The notes: generated from the letters alone by a model not told the origin. DNA of 64,000 nt from Nocardioides campestrisoli (GCF_013624435.2 NZ_CP061768.1:496001-560000); one strand, 5' to 3'. Shown: positions 42,910 through 52,398, numbered from the stretch's first letter. Program-made: numbers and translations.

Positions 42910-43326
42910 ATGGGACCTCGCCTCGGAGTCGACGTGGCCGCCCCCGGTGACCTCGTCTGGGAGCTGCTCACGGACGTCTCGTGCTGGTCGCGCTGGGGAC
43001 CGACGGTCGGCGGTGCCCGTCTGGACGACCGCACCTCCACGCTGTCGGCCGGCGCCAGGGGGTCGGTCCGCACCCCGGTCGGGGCCTGGCTCGGTTTCCG
43101 CGTCGACCGCTGGCAGCCGGACCCGCCGCGGCGGACCTGGTCGTGGACGGTGGCGGGCGTGCCCGCCACCGAGCACACCGTCCTCGACCGCGGACCCGAG
43201 CGGTGCCGGGTGGAGATGGGCGTGCCGTGGTGGGCGACCCCCTACCTGGCGGTGACCGGACTGGCGCTGGTGCGGATCAGGCGGCTCGCCGAGGGCGACC
43301 GGCCCGACGACCGGCCCGACGTCTAG
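42910..43326 (+). CDS. SRPBCC-family protein
   Basis: 138 residues. GVDVAAPGDLVWELLTDVSCW at the start and GPERCRVEMGVPWW later fit the START-like fold that binds hydrophobic ligands. TAGCGT (42898-42903) lies 6 nt before the ATG. It ends in a duplicated Asp-Asp-Arg-Pro unit, and its TAG shares a CTAG with the stop of the convergent membrane protein gene. Confidence 0.75.
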   Translation: MGPRLGVDVAAPGDLVWELLTDVSCWSRWGPTVGGARLDDRTSTLSAGARGSVRTPVGAWLGFRVDRWQPDPPRRTWSWTVAGVPATEHTVLDRGPERCRVEMGVPWWATPYLAVTGLALVRIRRLAEGDRPDDRPDV

Positions 43327-44387
43327 CCCGACCCCGAGGTGCCGCTCTCCAGGATCGAGACGATCGAGTAGAGCGAGAAGCAGATCGCGCCCAGGCCCGT
43401 CAGCACCCGGGCGGCGACGAAGACGTTCGGGTCCGTGACCGCCGCCTGGAAGGTGAAGGCGGCCAGGTAGAGGCAGGTCAGGGCGGTCAGCACCGGGATC
43501 AGCGGCACCCGGTTGGCCAGGGGGAAGGTGCGCCGCCAGACCAGGGCCAGCAGCCCCACCTTGCTCAGGATGCTGAAGCAGACCAGGCCCAGGCCGATCA
43601 TCACCAGGCCCGGGGTCTGGTAGGCGGGCGACCGGTCGAGGACGAGCAGCACGATCCCCCAGACGATGTTGAGCGTGCCCATGGCGATCACCACCCACGG
43701 CCACATCACCCGGTGCCGGGGCAGGTAGGAGTTGCGGACCTGCCGCACGATGCTGACCACCAGCGCGATCAGGCTGGTGCAGATCATCGCCAGGCCCGCC
43801 ACCACGTGGCCGACCGTGAACCGCGACGGAGTGCCGGCCAGTGCCAGGTTGACCGCTGCGATCGTCCACGCGGTGAGCGCGAGCACCACCGGGACGGCGA
43901 CCAGGCCCAGACCGAGGCCCCGCGGGTAGGCCTCGTCCGGAGGCTCGTGGTTCTCCTTTGGCTTGGCCGAGTTGACCGGGATCAGGCTGAACTTCAGCGA
44001 GGCGGTGGCCACCGTGGCGACGCAGCCGCTGATCAGCCCGAGCCCGAGCACCACGTGCCCGGCGATGTAGTCCGGGTCGGTGCCGGAGGAGCTGCCCTGG
44101 GAGGCCAGCACCACGCCGTACGTCGCGGTCCCGAGCGCGGTCAGGTAGCCCAGCGTCGGGTAGACGACCTTGTCCACCGCGTTGAACCGGTGGATGAGCT
44201 GGCGGATGATCACCGCGGCGGTGCAGAACAGGCACACGCAGATGGCGGCCAGGAAGGTGACCACGCGACCGGCGACGAGGTTGCCGGGCTGGTCGGCCGC
44301 GGTCCACACCTCGATCCCGAAGCCGAGGCAGAGCGCGGCCATCACCAGCGGGATCGCCCGGAAGGTGACGCTGACCCAGTAGTTCAT
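43323..44387 (-). CDS. Ten-helix membrane protein, DUF2776-like
   Basis: 354 residues with about ten hydrophobic segments evenly spread and a short charged loop near residue 145. The N-terminal MNYWVSVTFRAIPLVMAALC and the VAGRVVTFLAAICVCLFCTA block resemble DUF2776 proteins; I am moderately sure of this name. Possible internal duplication: two halves each carry an AAxVLTGLGAIC / AGRVVTFLAAIC-type helix. Function unknown. Confidence 0.65.
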   Translation of the reverse strand: MNYWVSVTFRAIPLVMAALCLGFGIEVWTAADQPGNLVAGRVVTFLAAICVCLFCTAAVIIRQLIHRFNAVDKVVYPTLGYLTALGTATYGVVLASQGSSSGTDPDYIAGHVVLGLGLISGCVATVATASLKFSLIPVNSAKPKENHEPPDEAYPRGLGLGLVAVPVVLALTAWTIAAVNLALAGTPSRFTVGHVVAGLAMICTSLIALVVSIVRQVRNSYLPRHRVMWPWVVIAMGTLNIVWGIVLLVLDRSPAYQTPGLVMIGLGLVCFSILSKVGLLALVWRRTFPLANRVPLIPVLTALTCLYLAAFTFQAAVTDPNVFVAARVLTGLGAICFSLYSIVSILESGTSGSG

Positions 44388-44558
44388 CCTCACCACGTCC
44401 TGAGATCGTCGACGACTCCCGGTGCTGCTCCGCCCTGCGGAACCCGTCTTCCTGCTCCCCAGCGTGCGCAGGGACGGCGAGGGCGTCAAAGGTCCTTCGG
44501 CCCCGGGCACCGGGACCGGCCCGACCGCGTGTGCGGGAGCGGCGTTAGCCTCGGAGCC

Positions 44559-44915
44559 ATGCCCGCCCGACTCCGTCGCGCCGACCCTGCCGCGCTCGCC
44601 GAGGCGCTGGCCGCCGACGAGCCCACCCCGGCCCAGCTCAAGCTGCTCACCAAGCACTTCATGGCGGTGCTCGACGAGCGCGCGCCGGGGGCGAGCGTCG
44701 AGGTCCGGGTGCCGCCGTACGCCGCGGTGCAGGTAGTCCCGGGGGTCCGGCACACCCGCGGCACGCCGCCGGCCGTGGTGGAGATGGACGCCGAGACCTG
44801 GATCGAGCTCGCGACCGGATGCCTGTCCTGGTCCGACGCCGAGGCGCGTGGCGCACTGCGCGCCAGTGGTCAGCGCGCCGACCTCACCCCGTACCTGCCG
44901 CTCGTGGAGGATTGA
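44559..44915 (+). CDS. SCP2-like sterol-carrier family protein, small
   Basis: 118 residues. VEVRVPPYAAVQV and VVEMDAETWIELATG fit the actinobacterial sterol-carrier-family fold, a small lipid-binding domain. TAGCCT (44546-44551) ends 7 nt before the ATG. It sits 3 bp before a GNAT gene, so the two are cotranscribed. The conserved distribution of this pair near purF in actinobacteria is my recollection and was not checked. Confidence 0.75.
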   Translation: MPARLRRADPAALAEALAADEPTPAQLKLLTKHFMAVLDERAPGASVEVRVPPYAAVQVVPGVRHTRGTPPAVVEMDAETWIELATGCLSWSDAEARGALRASGQRADLTPYLPLVED

Positions 44916-44918
44916 GCC

Positions 44919-45785
44919 ATGCCCGACATCGCGACGCCCGACCTGCCGCTGCCCGACCTGTCCGCCGCGGCCCGGTCCGCGCGTTCCCTGGGCTACCGCA
45001 CCGACCTGGCCCTGCTCGAGCGCGCGGGCAGCACCGTCGAGGACCGCGGCACCCACCTGGTGGTGCGCACCCTCGACAACCCCGACTTCTACTGGGGCAA
45101 CTTCCTGCTCCTGCGCGAGCTGCCGCTCCCAGGTGGAGCGCGCGAGGTGATGGCCGCGTGCTGGACCGAGTTCCCCACCTCCGACCACCGGGCGATCGCC
45201 TTCGACCTGACCGAGCCGCTCACCGACCACCCCGTCCTGCTCGAGTTCCTCGAGGCGGGGATGACCGCCAGCACGACGGTGACCCTGACGACGAGCTCCC
45301 TGACCCCGCCGGCGCGCCCGCACCAGGAGGCGGAGCTGCGGCCGCTCGCGGGCGAGGACGACTGGGAGCAGCAGGTGGCTCTCACCATCGCGGCCGACGC
45401 CCAGACCGCGTCGGCCGCCCTGGAGACCTACGCCCGCAAGCGGGTCGCGGCCGAGCGGGCGCGGGTGGACCAGGGCCTGGGCCAGCGGTGGGGGGCGTTC
45501 CTCGACGGTCGGCTGGTCAGCACCGCGGCGCTCTTCCGGGTCGACGCCGAGCTGGCGCGCTACCAGTCGGTGGTCACCCATCCCGAGCTCCAGCGGCAGG
45601 GACTCGCCACCACCCTGGTGCACCGGGTCGGCGCCTACGGGCTGAGCGAGCTCGGCGTGAGCACCCTGGTGATCCTGGCCGAGGAGGGCGCGCCCGCCGA
45701 GGGCCTCTACCGGGGCCTGGGCTTCGAGCCCGTCGAGCGGGTCACCGAGCTGCTCGCCCTGCCCCGTCGGGGTGACCACGCGTAG
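44919..45785 (+). CDS. GNAT family protein, two-domain
   Basis: 288 residues. A N-terminal degenerate GNAT-like half (about 20-125) is followed by a complete one with the acetyl-CoA loop SVVTHPELQRQGLATTLV (about 216-233) and AEGLYRGLGFEPVER. The N-terminal half lacks the loop. Translationally linked to the sterol-carrier-like gene. Substrate unknown. Confidence 0.82.
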   Translation: MPDIATPDLPLPDLSAAARSARSLGYRTDLALLERAGSTVEDRGTHLVVRTLDNPDFYWGNFLLLRELPLPGGAREVMAACWTEFPTSDHRAIAFDLTEPLTDHPVLLEFLEAGMTASTTVTLTTSSLTPPARPHQEAELRPLAGEDDWEQQVALTIAADAQTASAALETYARKRVAAERARVDQGLGQRWGAFLDGRLVSTAALFRVDAELARYQSVVTHPELQRQGLATTLVHRVGAYGLSELGVSTLVILAEEGAPAEGLYRGLGFEPVERVTELLALPRRGDHA

Positions 45786-45795
45786 GGTTGCCGGC

Positions 45796-47145
45796 ATGAG
45801 TGACGCGCGCGACGACCAGCTGAGGGGCAAGATCCACGAGGTGCTGCCAGGCCTCCGGCGAGACCTGGAGGACCTGGTCCGGATCGAGTCGGTGAGCGCC
45901 GACCCGGCCCGTTCGGCCGAGGTCGAGCGCAGTGCCGAGGCGGTGCGCGACCTGTTCGCGGCCGAGGGCTGCGAGGCCAGGGTGACCCGGTACGGCGACG
46001 ACGGCGCCCCCGCGGTGATCGCTCACAAGGCCGGGCCCGAAGGCGCGCCCACCGTGCTGCTCTACGCCCACCACGACGTCCAGCCGGAGAACGACCACGC
46101 CGAGTGGGACTCCCCGCCGTGGGAGCCGACGGAGCGCGACGGCCGGCTGTACGGCCGTGGCGCCGCCGACGACAAGGCCGGGATCGTCACCCACCTGGGC
46201 GCGCTGCGCGCCTTCGGCGACGACCTGCCGGTCAACGTGGTGGTCTTCATCGAGGGCGAGGAGGAGGTCGGCTCCGACTCCCTGGTCGACCTGCTGAAGC
46301 AGCACGAGGCCGAGCTCCGTGCCGACGTGATCGTGATCGCCGACTCCGGCAACTGGGACATCGGTGTCCCCGCGCTGACCACCAGCCTGCGCGGCCTGGT
46401 TCGCGCCGACATCGAGGTCCGCACACTGACCCACGCGGTCCACTCCGGCATGTGGGGCGGGCTGGCCCCCGACGCCCTGATCGCGCTGTCGCGGGTGATC
46501 GCCAGCCTCCACGACGACGAGGGCAACGTGGCGATCGAGGGCCTGCACTCGGGCCCGGCTGCCGACGTCGACTACCCCGAGGAGCGGCTCCGGGCCGAGT
46601 CCGGCGCGATCCCCGGCCTGGAGTGGATCGGCTCCGGGTCGGCCGTGGAGCGGCTGTGGACCAAGCCGGCGCTCAGCATCACCGGCCTCGACGCCCCGCA
46701 GGTCGACGGCGCCAGCAACACCCTGGTGCCCTCCGCCCGGGCCAAGATCAGCCTGCGCATCGCGCCCGGCGACACCGCGGCCAACGCGGTCGAGCGGCTC
46801 CGCGAGCACGTGGAGAAGAACGTGCCGTGGGGAGCGGAGCTCACCTTCACCGTCGTGGACACCGGCGAGGCCACCCAGATCGACGCGACCGGTCCGGCGT
46901 ACGACGCCGCCCGCGAGGCGTTCACCGAGGCGTGGGACGGCACCGCGCCCGTCGACATGGGAGTCGGCGGCTCGATCCCCTTCATCGCGGAGTTCCTGGA
47001 GACCTTCCCGGACGCCAGCGTGCTGGTCACCGGCGTCGAGGACCCCGACACCCGGGCGCACGGCGCCAACGAGGGCCTGCACCTGGCCGAGTTCGAGAAG
47101 GTCGTGCTCGCCGAGGCGCTGATGCTCGCCAAGCTCGCGCGCTGA
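45796..47145 (+). CDS. M20 family dipeptidase
   Basis: 449 residues. Metal ligands of the M20 family are in LYAHHDVQP (about 89-97), GRGAADDKAG, the IEGEEEVGSDS acidic pair, and HGANEGLH near the end. It should hydrolyse dipeptides or N-acyl amino acids in the cytosol. The ATG at 45796 is chosen because TAGGGT, overlapping the GNAT stop, ends 7 nt upstream. It is convergent with the GAF histidine kinase 3 bp away. Confidence 0.9.
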   Translation: MSDARDDQLRGKIHEVLPGLRRDLEDLVRIESVSADPARSAEVERSAEAVRDLFAAEGCEARVTRYGDDGAPAVIAHKAGPEGAPTVLLYAHHDVQPENDHAEWDSPPWEPTERDGRLYGRGAADDKAGIVTHLGALRAFGDDLPVNVVVFIEGEEEVGSDSLVDLLKQHEAELRADVIVIADSGNWDIGVPALTTSLRGLVRADIEVRTLTHAVHSGMWGGLAPDALIALSRVIASLHDDEGNVAIEGLHSGPAADVDYPEERLRAESGAIPGLEWIGSGSAVERLWTKPALSITGLDAPQVDGASNTLVPSARAKISLRIAPGDTAANAVERLREHVEKNVPWGAELTFTVVDTGEATQIDATGPAYDAAREAFTEAWDGTAPVDMGVGGSIPFIAEFLETFPDASVLVTGVEDPDTRAHGANEGLHLAEFEKVVLAEALMLAKLAR

Positions 47146-47148
47146 GCC

Positions 47149-48951
47149 TCAGGCAGGCTCGGGCAGGCTCGGGGGCTCGACGGGCTGGTCCTCGGCCGCG
47201 CCCTCACGGGCCAGGGGGAGGGTGACGGCGAACGTCGTCCCCTCGCCCAGGGTGGACTCGAAGGTGATCCGGCCGCGGTGCCGCTCCACGATCCGCTGCA
47301 CGATCGTGAGCCCCAGCCCGGTGCCCGGCTGGGCCACCGCGGCCGGGTTGGTGGAGCGGAAGAACTCCTGGAAGAGCCGCCCCTGGTCGGCCTCGGAGAT
47401 GCCCAGGCCGGTGTCGCTGACCCGCAGCTCGGCGACCCGGCGCTTGCTCTCCAAGGTGATCGTGATGGTGCCGCCCTCGGGGGTGTACTTCGCGGCGTTG
47501 CTGAGCAGGTTGGCGCAGATCCGGTCGAGACCGCTCTCCTCGGCCAGCGCCAGCACGGGGTGCTCGGGCGCGTCCACCACGACCTTGAGCTGCTTGCGCT
47601 CGAGGGTGACCCGGACCAGGTCGAGCACGTCGTGCACGACGTCGGTCATGTTGACCGCGGTGGGCCGGAACTCCACGTGCGGGTCGCCGACCCGGGCCAG
47701 GACGAGCAGGTCGTCGATCAGCCGCTGCATGCGCACCGCGCCGCGCTCCATCGAGGAGATCGAGCTGCGCACGGTGCCGGTCAGCTCCGGCACCGACTCC
47801 AGCATCTCCACGTGGCCGAGGATCGAGGTGAGCGGGTTCTTCAGCTCGTGGGCGATGGTCGCGATCAGCCGGCTCTTGTAGCCGTTGAGCTCGCGCAGCT
47901 CGTCGATCAGCCGCCGCTCCCGCTCGAAGGTGCGGGCGTTGAGCAGGGCGCGGCCCAGGTCGTGGCCGATGTCGAGCGCCGCCTGCTTCTCGATCGGGGA
48001 CCAGTCGAGCTTGCCGCCGCGGCGGGTCAGCACCAGGTTGCCCAGGCACTCGGGGCCGGCGCCCAGCGGCACGAAGAGCATCGAGGTGACGTCGATGGCC
48101 TGCATGAAGGAGGTGATCTCCTCCTCCTGCTCGGGTGTCATCACCCCGAACGCCGGGATGACGTCGTTGAGCACCACCACGTCCTGGATCTTCCAGAGCA
48201 TCTGCGCCGAGAGCCGGGCGATCTGCTTGAGCTCCTCGGCCAGGTGGATCTCGGCGCCGTTGGAGGCGTAGACCGCCCCGCTGCCCTCGCCGTCCTCGTC
48301 GAAGGTCTCGATCCACATCCCGAAGGAGTTGAAGGCGCTGGTCAGCGCCGGCTGGGCAACCTCGATGATCCGGTCCAGGGAGAGCTCGGAGCTGACCTCG
48401 CGCACGATCATCCGCGCCGCGTCCGCCAGCCGTACCTGCTCGGCCAGCTCGGCCCGTTCGACCGCGGTCAGGACGGCGCGCCGGGTCTGCTCGGCGTACC
48501 GCTGGAGCTCCTGACGCTTCTGCGGCCCGGGTCGGCGGCGGTCGAGCGGGAGGTCGACCGAGAGCATCCCCCGCAGGGTGCCCTCGTCGTCGTAGATGGG
48601 GGCGAGCAGCAGGTCCAGCGGGTGCCACATGTCGGGGTCGTTGCTGACCTCGAGGTCGGGCACCCAGCCGAGGGTCTCGATGTCGAGGTTCATCCGCTCG
48701 TGCGGGACGAAGCGCAGGTCGCCCCAGTGCTCGGCGGTGGCGATCTCCAGCTCGATCTCGTCGATCGGCGTGCGGTGCCCCAGCAGCTGTTCGCGGGCTT
48801 CGACGCTGCCCGCGACGGCCACCATCTCCAGCGCCCGGTCGTCGCGGGCGACACTGATCGCCGCGACCTCGTAGCCGACGAGCTCGGTGACTCCCCGGGC
48901 GATGTTCTGGAGAGCGTCGACGAACACGTCCTCGGCGCGCGTCTCACCCAT
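47149..48951 (-). CDS. Sensor histidine kinase with two GAF domains, orphan
   Basis: 600 residues, no transmembrane segment, so a cytosolic sensor. Two GAF domains (about 10-165 and 185-345) precede a HisKA domain with IAHELKNPLTSILGH (His near 366) and an HATPase domain with NLLSNAAKYTPEGG and DTGLGIS. No response regulator is adjacent. The last codons fall in a short CAGGCTCGGG repeat. Light, redox or small-ligand input is possible; no Cys ligand typical of a bilin or haem GAF is obvious. Confidence 0.88.
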   Translation of the reverse strand: MGETRAEDVFVDALQNIARGVTELVGYEVAAISVARDDRALEMVAVAGSVEAREQLLGHRTPIDEIELEIATAEHWGDLRFVPHERMNLDIETLGWVPDLEVSNDPDMWHPLDLLLAPIYDDEGTLRGMLSVDLPLDRRRPGPQKRQELQRYAEQTRRAVLTAVERAELAEQVRLADAARMIVREVSSELSLDRIIEVAQPALTSAFNSFGMWIETFDEDGEGSGAVYASNGAEIHLAEELKQIARLSAQMLWKIQDVVVLNDVIPAFGVMTPEQEEEITSFMQAIDVTSMLFVPLGAGPECLGNLVLTRRGGKLDWSPIEKQAALDIGHDLGRALLNARTFERERRLIDELRELNGYKSRLIATIAHELKNPLTSILGHVEMLESVPELTGTVRSSISSMERGAVRMQRLIDDLLVLARVGDPHVEFRPTAVNMTDVVHDVLDLVRVTLERKQLKVVVDAPEHPVLALAEESGLDRICANLLSNAAKYTPEGGTITITLESKRRVAELRVSDTGLGISEADQGRLFQEFFRSTNPAAVAQPGTGLGLTIVQRIVERHRGRITFESTLGEGTTFAVTLPLAREGAAEDQPVEPPSLPEPA

Positions 48952-49183
48952 CCTGTGGTTCTCCCCGTGTCCTGCCCGAGTCTTTCGACGACCGAACGGC
49001 TGTTGCGCCGCAGGCGTACTGCATAGTAAGGGCCGGTTTCTGCGCCCGGCGGTCGATTCAGGTTATTGGAGGGGTGGGCGCGGCGCGAGGGGCCAGCGCG
49101 CTAGACCGGTCCGTGGAGACCGGCCCTGACCGCGCTCGCGGGCGTGTCCGCGGACGACGTCCCGACCGCCGTACACTGGCGCC

Positions 49184-50773
49184 GTGGCCCAGTCCAGCAG
49201 CACCCGCAAGGGCGGCGACGGCCGTCTGTCCCAGGCACTCGACCCGCAGGAGCTGGGACCCCAGGACGCGTGTGGCGTCTTCGGGGTCTGGGCGCCGGGC
49301 GAGGACGTCGCCAAGCTCACCTACTTCGGCATCTACGCCCTGCAGCACCGGGGCCAGGAGTCGGCCGGCATCGCGGTCAGCAACGGCCGGCAGATCCTCG
49401 TCTACAAGGACATGGGGCTCGTCTCCCAGGTCTTCGACGAGTCGACGCTGGAGTCGCTGCGCGGGCACGTGGCGATCGGCCACGCCCGGTACTCCACCAC
49501 CGGCGCGAGCACGTGGCACAACGCCCAGCCGACGTTCCACCCCACCGAGTCGGGCTCGATCGCACTGGCCCACAACGGCAACCTGATCAACACCGCCGAG
49601 CTGGCGCAGATGGTGACCGAGGGCGAGCTCGACGGCCAGCTCGACCTGCGGGTGCCGGTCTCGACCAACGACACCAGCGTGGTCACCGCACTGCTCGCCC
49701 ACCACCCCGACTCCACGGTCGAGGAGCGGGCGATGGAGCTGCTGCCCCAGGTCAAGGGCGCCTACTCGTTCGTCTGGATGGACGAGCACACGCTGTACGC
49801 CGCTCGCGACCCGCAGGGCGTGCGCCCGCTGGTCCTGGGCCGGCTGGAGCGGGGCTGGGTGGTCGCCTCGGAGACCGCGGCGCTGGACATCGTCGGCGCC
49901 TCGTTCATCCGCGAGATCGAGCCCGGCGAGCTGATCGCGGTCGACGAGGCGGGGCTGCGCACCCGCCGGTTCGCCGAGGCGGCCCCCAAGCACTGCCTCT
50001 TCGAGTTCGTCTACCTGGCCCGCCCCGACACCTTGATGAACGACCAGCGGGTGCACAGCGTCCGCGTCGAGATCGGCCGCCAGCTGGCCCGGGACTTCCC
50101 CGCGGACGCCGACCTGGTGATCCCGGTGCCGGAGTCCGGCACCCCGGCGGCCATCGGGTACGCCGAGGAGTCCGGCATCCCCTACGGCACCGGCCTGGTG
50201 AAGAACTCCTACGTGGGGCGCACCTTCATCCAGCCCTCGCAGACCATCCGCCAGCTCGGCATCCGGCTCAAGCTCAACCCGCTGCGCGACGTGATCGAGG
50301 GCAAGCGCCTGGTCGTCGTCGACGACTCGATCGTGCGCGGCAACACCCAGCGCGCCCTGGTCCGGATGCTCCGCGAGGCGGGCGCGCGCGAGGTGCACGT
50401 GCGGATCTCCTCGCCGCCGGTGAAGTGGCCGTGCTTCTACGGCATCGACTTCGCCACCCGCGCCGAGCTGATCGCCAACGGCCTGACCACCGACGAGATC
50501 CAGCGCTCCATCGACGCCGACTCGCTGGCCTACATCGGGCTCGACGCCCTGGTCCAGGCGACCACGGTGCCCAAGGACGACCTGTGCCGGGCCTGCTTCG
50601 ACGGCCACTACCCGATCCCGCTGCCGGACCCCACGCTGCGCGGCAAGGGCGTGCTGGAGGGGGTGAAGGTCGACGACTGCGGCGGCTTCTCGACCGCCGG
50701 CCCGCGGGACGTCGACGGCCTCGCCGCCTCGCTCTCGGGCAGCGGTGCGGCCGACTCGCTCGAGCGCCCGTAG
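49184..50773 (+). CDS. purF: Amidophosphoribosyltransferase
   Basis: 529 residues. It catalyses the first step of purine synthesis. An N-terminal propeptide of 29 residues precedes Cys30 (DACGVFGVWAP), the glutaminase nucleophile after cleavage. The PRPP motif is LVVVDDSIVRGNT. Four cysteines at the positions of the Bacillus-type iron-sulphur ligands are present (KHCLFEF, WPCFYGI, LCRAC), so a 4Fe-4S form is likely. GTG is 6 nt after TACACT (49172-49177). purM follows. Confidence 0.97.
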   Translation: MAQSSSTRKGGDGRLSQALDPQELGPQDACGVFGVWAPGEDVAKLTYFGIYALQHRGQESAGIAVSNGRQILVYKDMGLVSQVFDESTLESLRGHVAIGHARYSTTGASTWHNAQPTFHPTESGSIALAHNGNLINTAELAQMVTEGELDGQLDLRVPVSTNDTSVVTALLAHHPDSTVEERAMELLPQVKGAYSFVWMDEHTLYAARDPQGVRPLVLGRLERGWVVASETAALDIVGASFIREIEPGELIAVDEAGLRTRRFAEAAPKHCLFEFVYLARPDTLMNDQRVHSVRVEIGRQLARDFPADADLVIPVPESGTPAAIGYAEESGIPYGTGLVKNSYVGRTFIQPSQTIRQLGIRLKLNPLRDVIEGKRLVVVDDSIVRGNTQRALVRMLREAGAREVHVRISSPPVKWPCFYGIDFATRAELIANGLTTDEIQRSIDADSLAYIGLDALVQATTVPKDDLCRACFDGHYPIPLPDPTLRGKGVLEGVKVDDCGGFSTAGPRDVDGLAASLSGSGAADSLERP

Positions 50774-50838
50774 CGGCGTACGCCCGCCCTGTCCCAGACC
50801 AGCCGACTCCCCAGAACCAGCCCACGCAGGAGCATGCC

Positions 50839-51954
50839 GTGACCGACCCCCAGTCCTCCCCCCAGTCCGGCACCGGGCGCAACGCCTACGCCGCCGCCGG
50901 CGTCTCCATCGAGGCCGCCGACCGCGCGATCGACCTGATGAAGGGGTGGGTCGAGAAGTCGCGCCGCCCCGAGGTGATCGGCGGCCTGGGCGGCTTCGCC
51001 GGGCTCTTCGACGCCTCCGCGCTGACCCGCTACACCCGGCCCCTGCTGGCCACCTCCACCGACGGCGTCGGCACCAAGGTGGCGATCGCCCAGGCGATGG
51101 ACATCCACGACACGATCGGCTTCGACCTGGTCGGGATGGTCGTCGACGACCTGGTGGTCTGCGGCGCCGAGCCGCTGTTCATGACCGACTACATCGCCAC
51201 CGGGCGGGTGGTGCCCGAGCGGATCGCGGCGATCGTCAAGGGCATCGCGGAGGCCTGCGTGGAGGCCGGCTGCGCGCTGGTGGGTGGCGAGACCGCCGAG
51301 CACCCCGGCCTGCTGGCCCCCGACGAGTACGACGTGGCCGGCGCGACCACCGGGGTGGTGGAGGCCGACCAGCTGCTCGGCCCGGGCCGGGTCCGCCCCG
51401 GTGACGTGGTGGTCGCGATGGAGGCCTCGGGCCTGCACTCCAACGGCTACTCCCTGGTCCGGCACGTGCTCCTCGGCGACCCTGCCGACGGCGGCGCGGG
51501 CTGGCTGCTGGACCGCGAGGTGCCCGAGCTGGGCAGGACGCTGGGGGAGGAGCTGCTGACCCCCACCAGGATCTACGCCAAGGCCTGCCTGGACCTGGCC
51601 CGCAGCACCCGGACCCACGCGATGTCGCACGTCACCGGCGGTGGTCTGGCGGCCAACCTGGAGCGGGTGATGCCCGAGGAGCTGACGGCCACGATCAACC
51701 GCGGGACGTGGACCCCCCAGCCGGTCTTCGACCTGGTGCGCCAGGTCGGGCTGGTGCCCCAGGAGGACCTGGAGGCCACCCTCAACTGCGGCGTGGGGAT
51801 GGTCGCCCTGGTCCACCCCGAGGACGTCGACGCGGCGATCGGCACCCTGGCCGGGTACGGCGTGCGTGCGTGGGTGGCCGGCGAGGTGGCCGAGGCGCGC
51901 GAGTCCGCCGACGGCGGCCGGGTCCGGCTCGAGGGCCAGCACCCCGGCTGGTGA
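50839..51954 (+). CDS. purM: Phosphoribosylformylglycinamidine cyclo-ligase
   Basis: 371 residues. It closes the imidazole ring to give AIR. NAYAAAGVSIEAADRAIDLM at the start, STDGVGTKVAIA, the DLVVCGAEPLFMTDY block and GGGLAANLERVMP are family motifs. The GTG start has GCAGGAG 11-17 bp upstream and lies 65 bp after purF, so the two are probably cotranscribed. A modest hairpin follows at 51983-52001. Confidence 0.97.
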   Translation: MTDPQSSPQSGTGRNAYAAAGVSIEAADRAIDLMKGWVEKSRRPEVIGGLGGFAGLFDASALTRYTRPLLATSTDGVGTKVAIAQAMDIHDTIGFDLVGMVVDDLVVCGAEPLFMTDYIATGRVVPERIAAIVKGIAEACVEAGCALVGGETAEHPGLLAPDEYDVAGATTGVVEADQLLGPGRVRPGDVVVAMEASGLHSNGYSLVRHVLLGDPADGGAGWLLDREVPELGRTLGEELLTPTRIYAKACLDLARSTRTHAMSHVTGGGLAANLERVMPEELTATINRGTWTPQPVFDLVRQVGLVPQEDLEATLNCGVGMVALVHPEDVDAAIGTLAGYGVRAWVAGEVAEARESADGGRVRLEGQHPGW

Positions 51955-51982
51955 CGCCGCGGAGGGCCCCGGCGTTGCGCTG

Positions 51983-52001
51983 GGAGCGAACTTTCCGCTC
52001 C
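51983..52001 (+). terminator. Hairpin after purM
   Basis: GGAGCG-AACTTTC-CGCTCC, a 6-bp stem with 7-nt loop 29 bp after the purM stop. Weak but well placed. Confidence 0.5.
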
Positions 52002-52165
52002 GGCCCCGCGTGATTGAGCGGGGGAGAGCCTCGACACGGTGGGCTGGGTGTGCGGGAATTACTCCCAGCGGGTAGCGTTGCACCCACGAGTATCCAGTCA
52101 AGAGACCGGGCGCCGCGGCGTGCGCGCCAAGAGCCCCGGCCAAGCGTGCGAGGGGGTCGGACCCT

Positions 52166-52357
52166 ATGGGGCGCGGCCGAGCGAAGGCCAAGCAGACGAA
52201 GGTCGCCCGCGACCTGAAGTACCGGACTCACGAGACGGACTTCGGAGCGCTGGCGAAGGAGCTGCATGGCGAACCGGACAGCAGTACCACCTCACCTGAT
52301 GAGGCGGAGTACTTCGACGACTGGTCCGATTACGCGGACCCGCCTCGTCGCGATTGA
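52166..52357 (+). CDS. DUF3073 small protein
   Basis: 63 residues. A basic N-terminus (GRGRAKAKQTKVARDLKY) and an acidic C-terminus are the hallmark of DUF3073, an actinobacterial family often encoded after purM. Function unknown; the basic half could bind nucleic acid. It has its own probable promoter (TAGCGT at 52070-52075) and an 88-nt leader, and is closed by a very strong terminator, suggesting high, separately controlled expression. Confidence 0.92.
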   Translation: MGRGRAKAKQTKVARDLKYRTHETDFGALAKELHGEPDSSTTSPDEAEYFDDWSDYADPPRRD

Positions 52358-52364
52358 CGACTGA

Positions 52365-52398
52365 ACCCTGAGGGCCCGCGCGAGCGGGCCCTCAGGGT
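52365..52398 (+). terminator. Strong hairpin terminator after DUF3073
   Basis: Perfect 15-bp stem (52365-52379 with 52384-52398) with a GCGA tetraloop, 7 bp after the stop. Confidence 0.88.

Noticed and set aside
42981..44915. A 644-residue rightward frame through the DUF2776-like gene.
   Set aside because: It is the antisense shadow of a clear ten-helix membrane protein. Only its last 118 residues are real (sterol-carrier-like gene).
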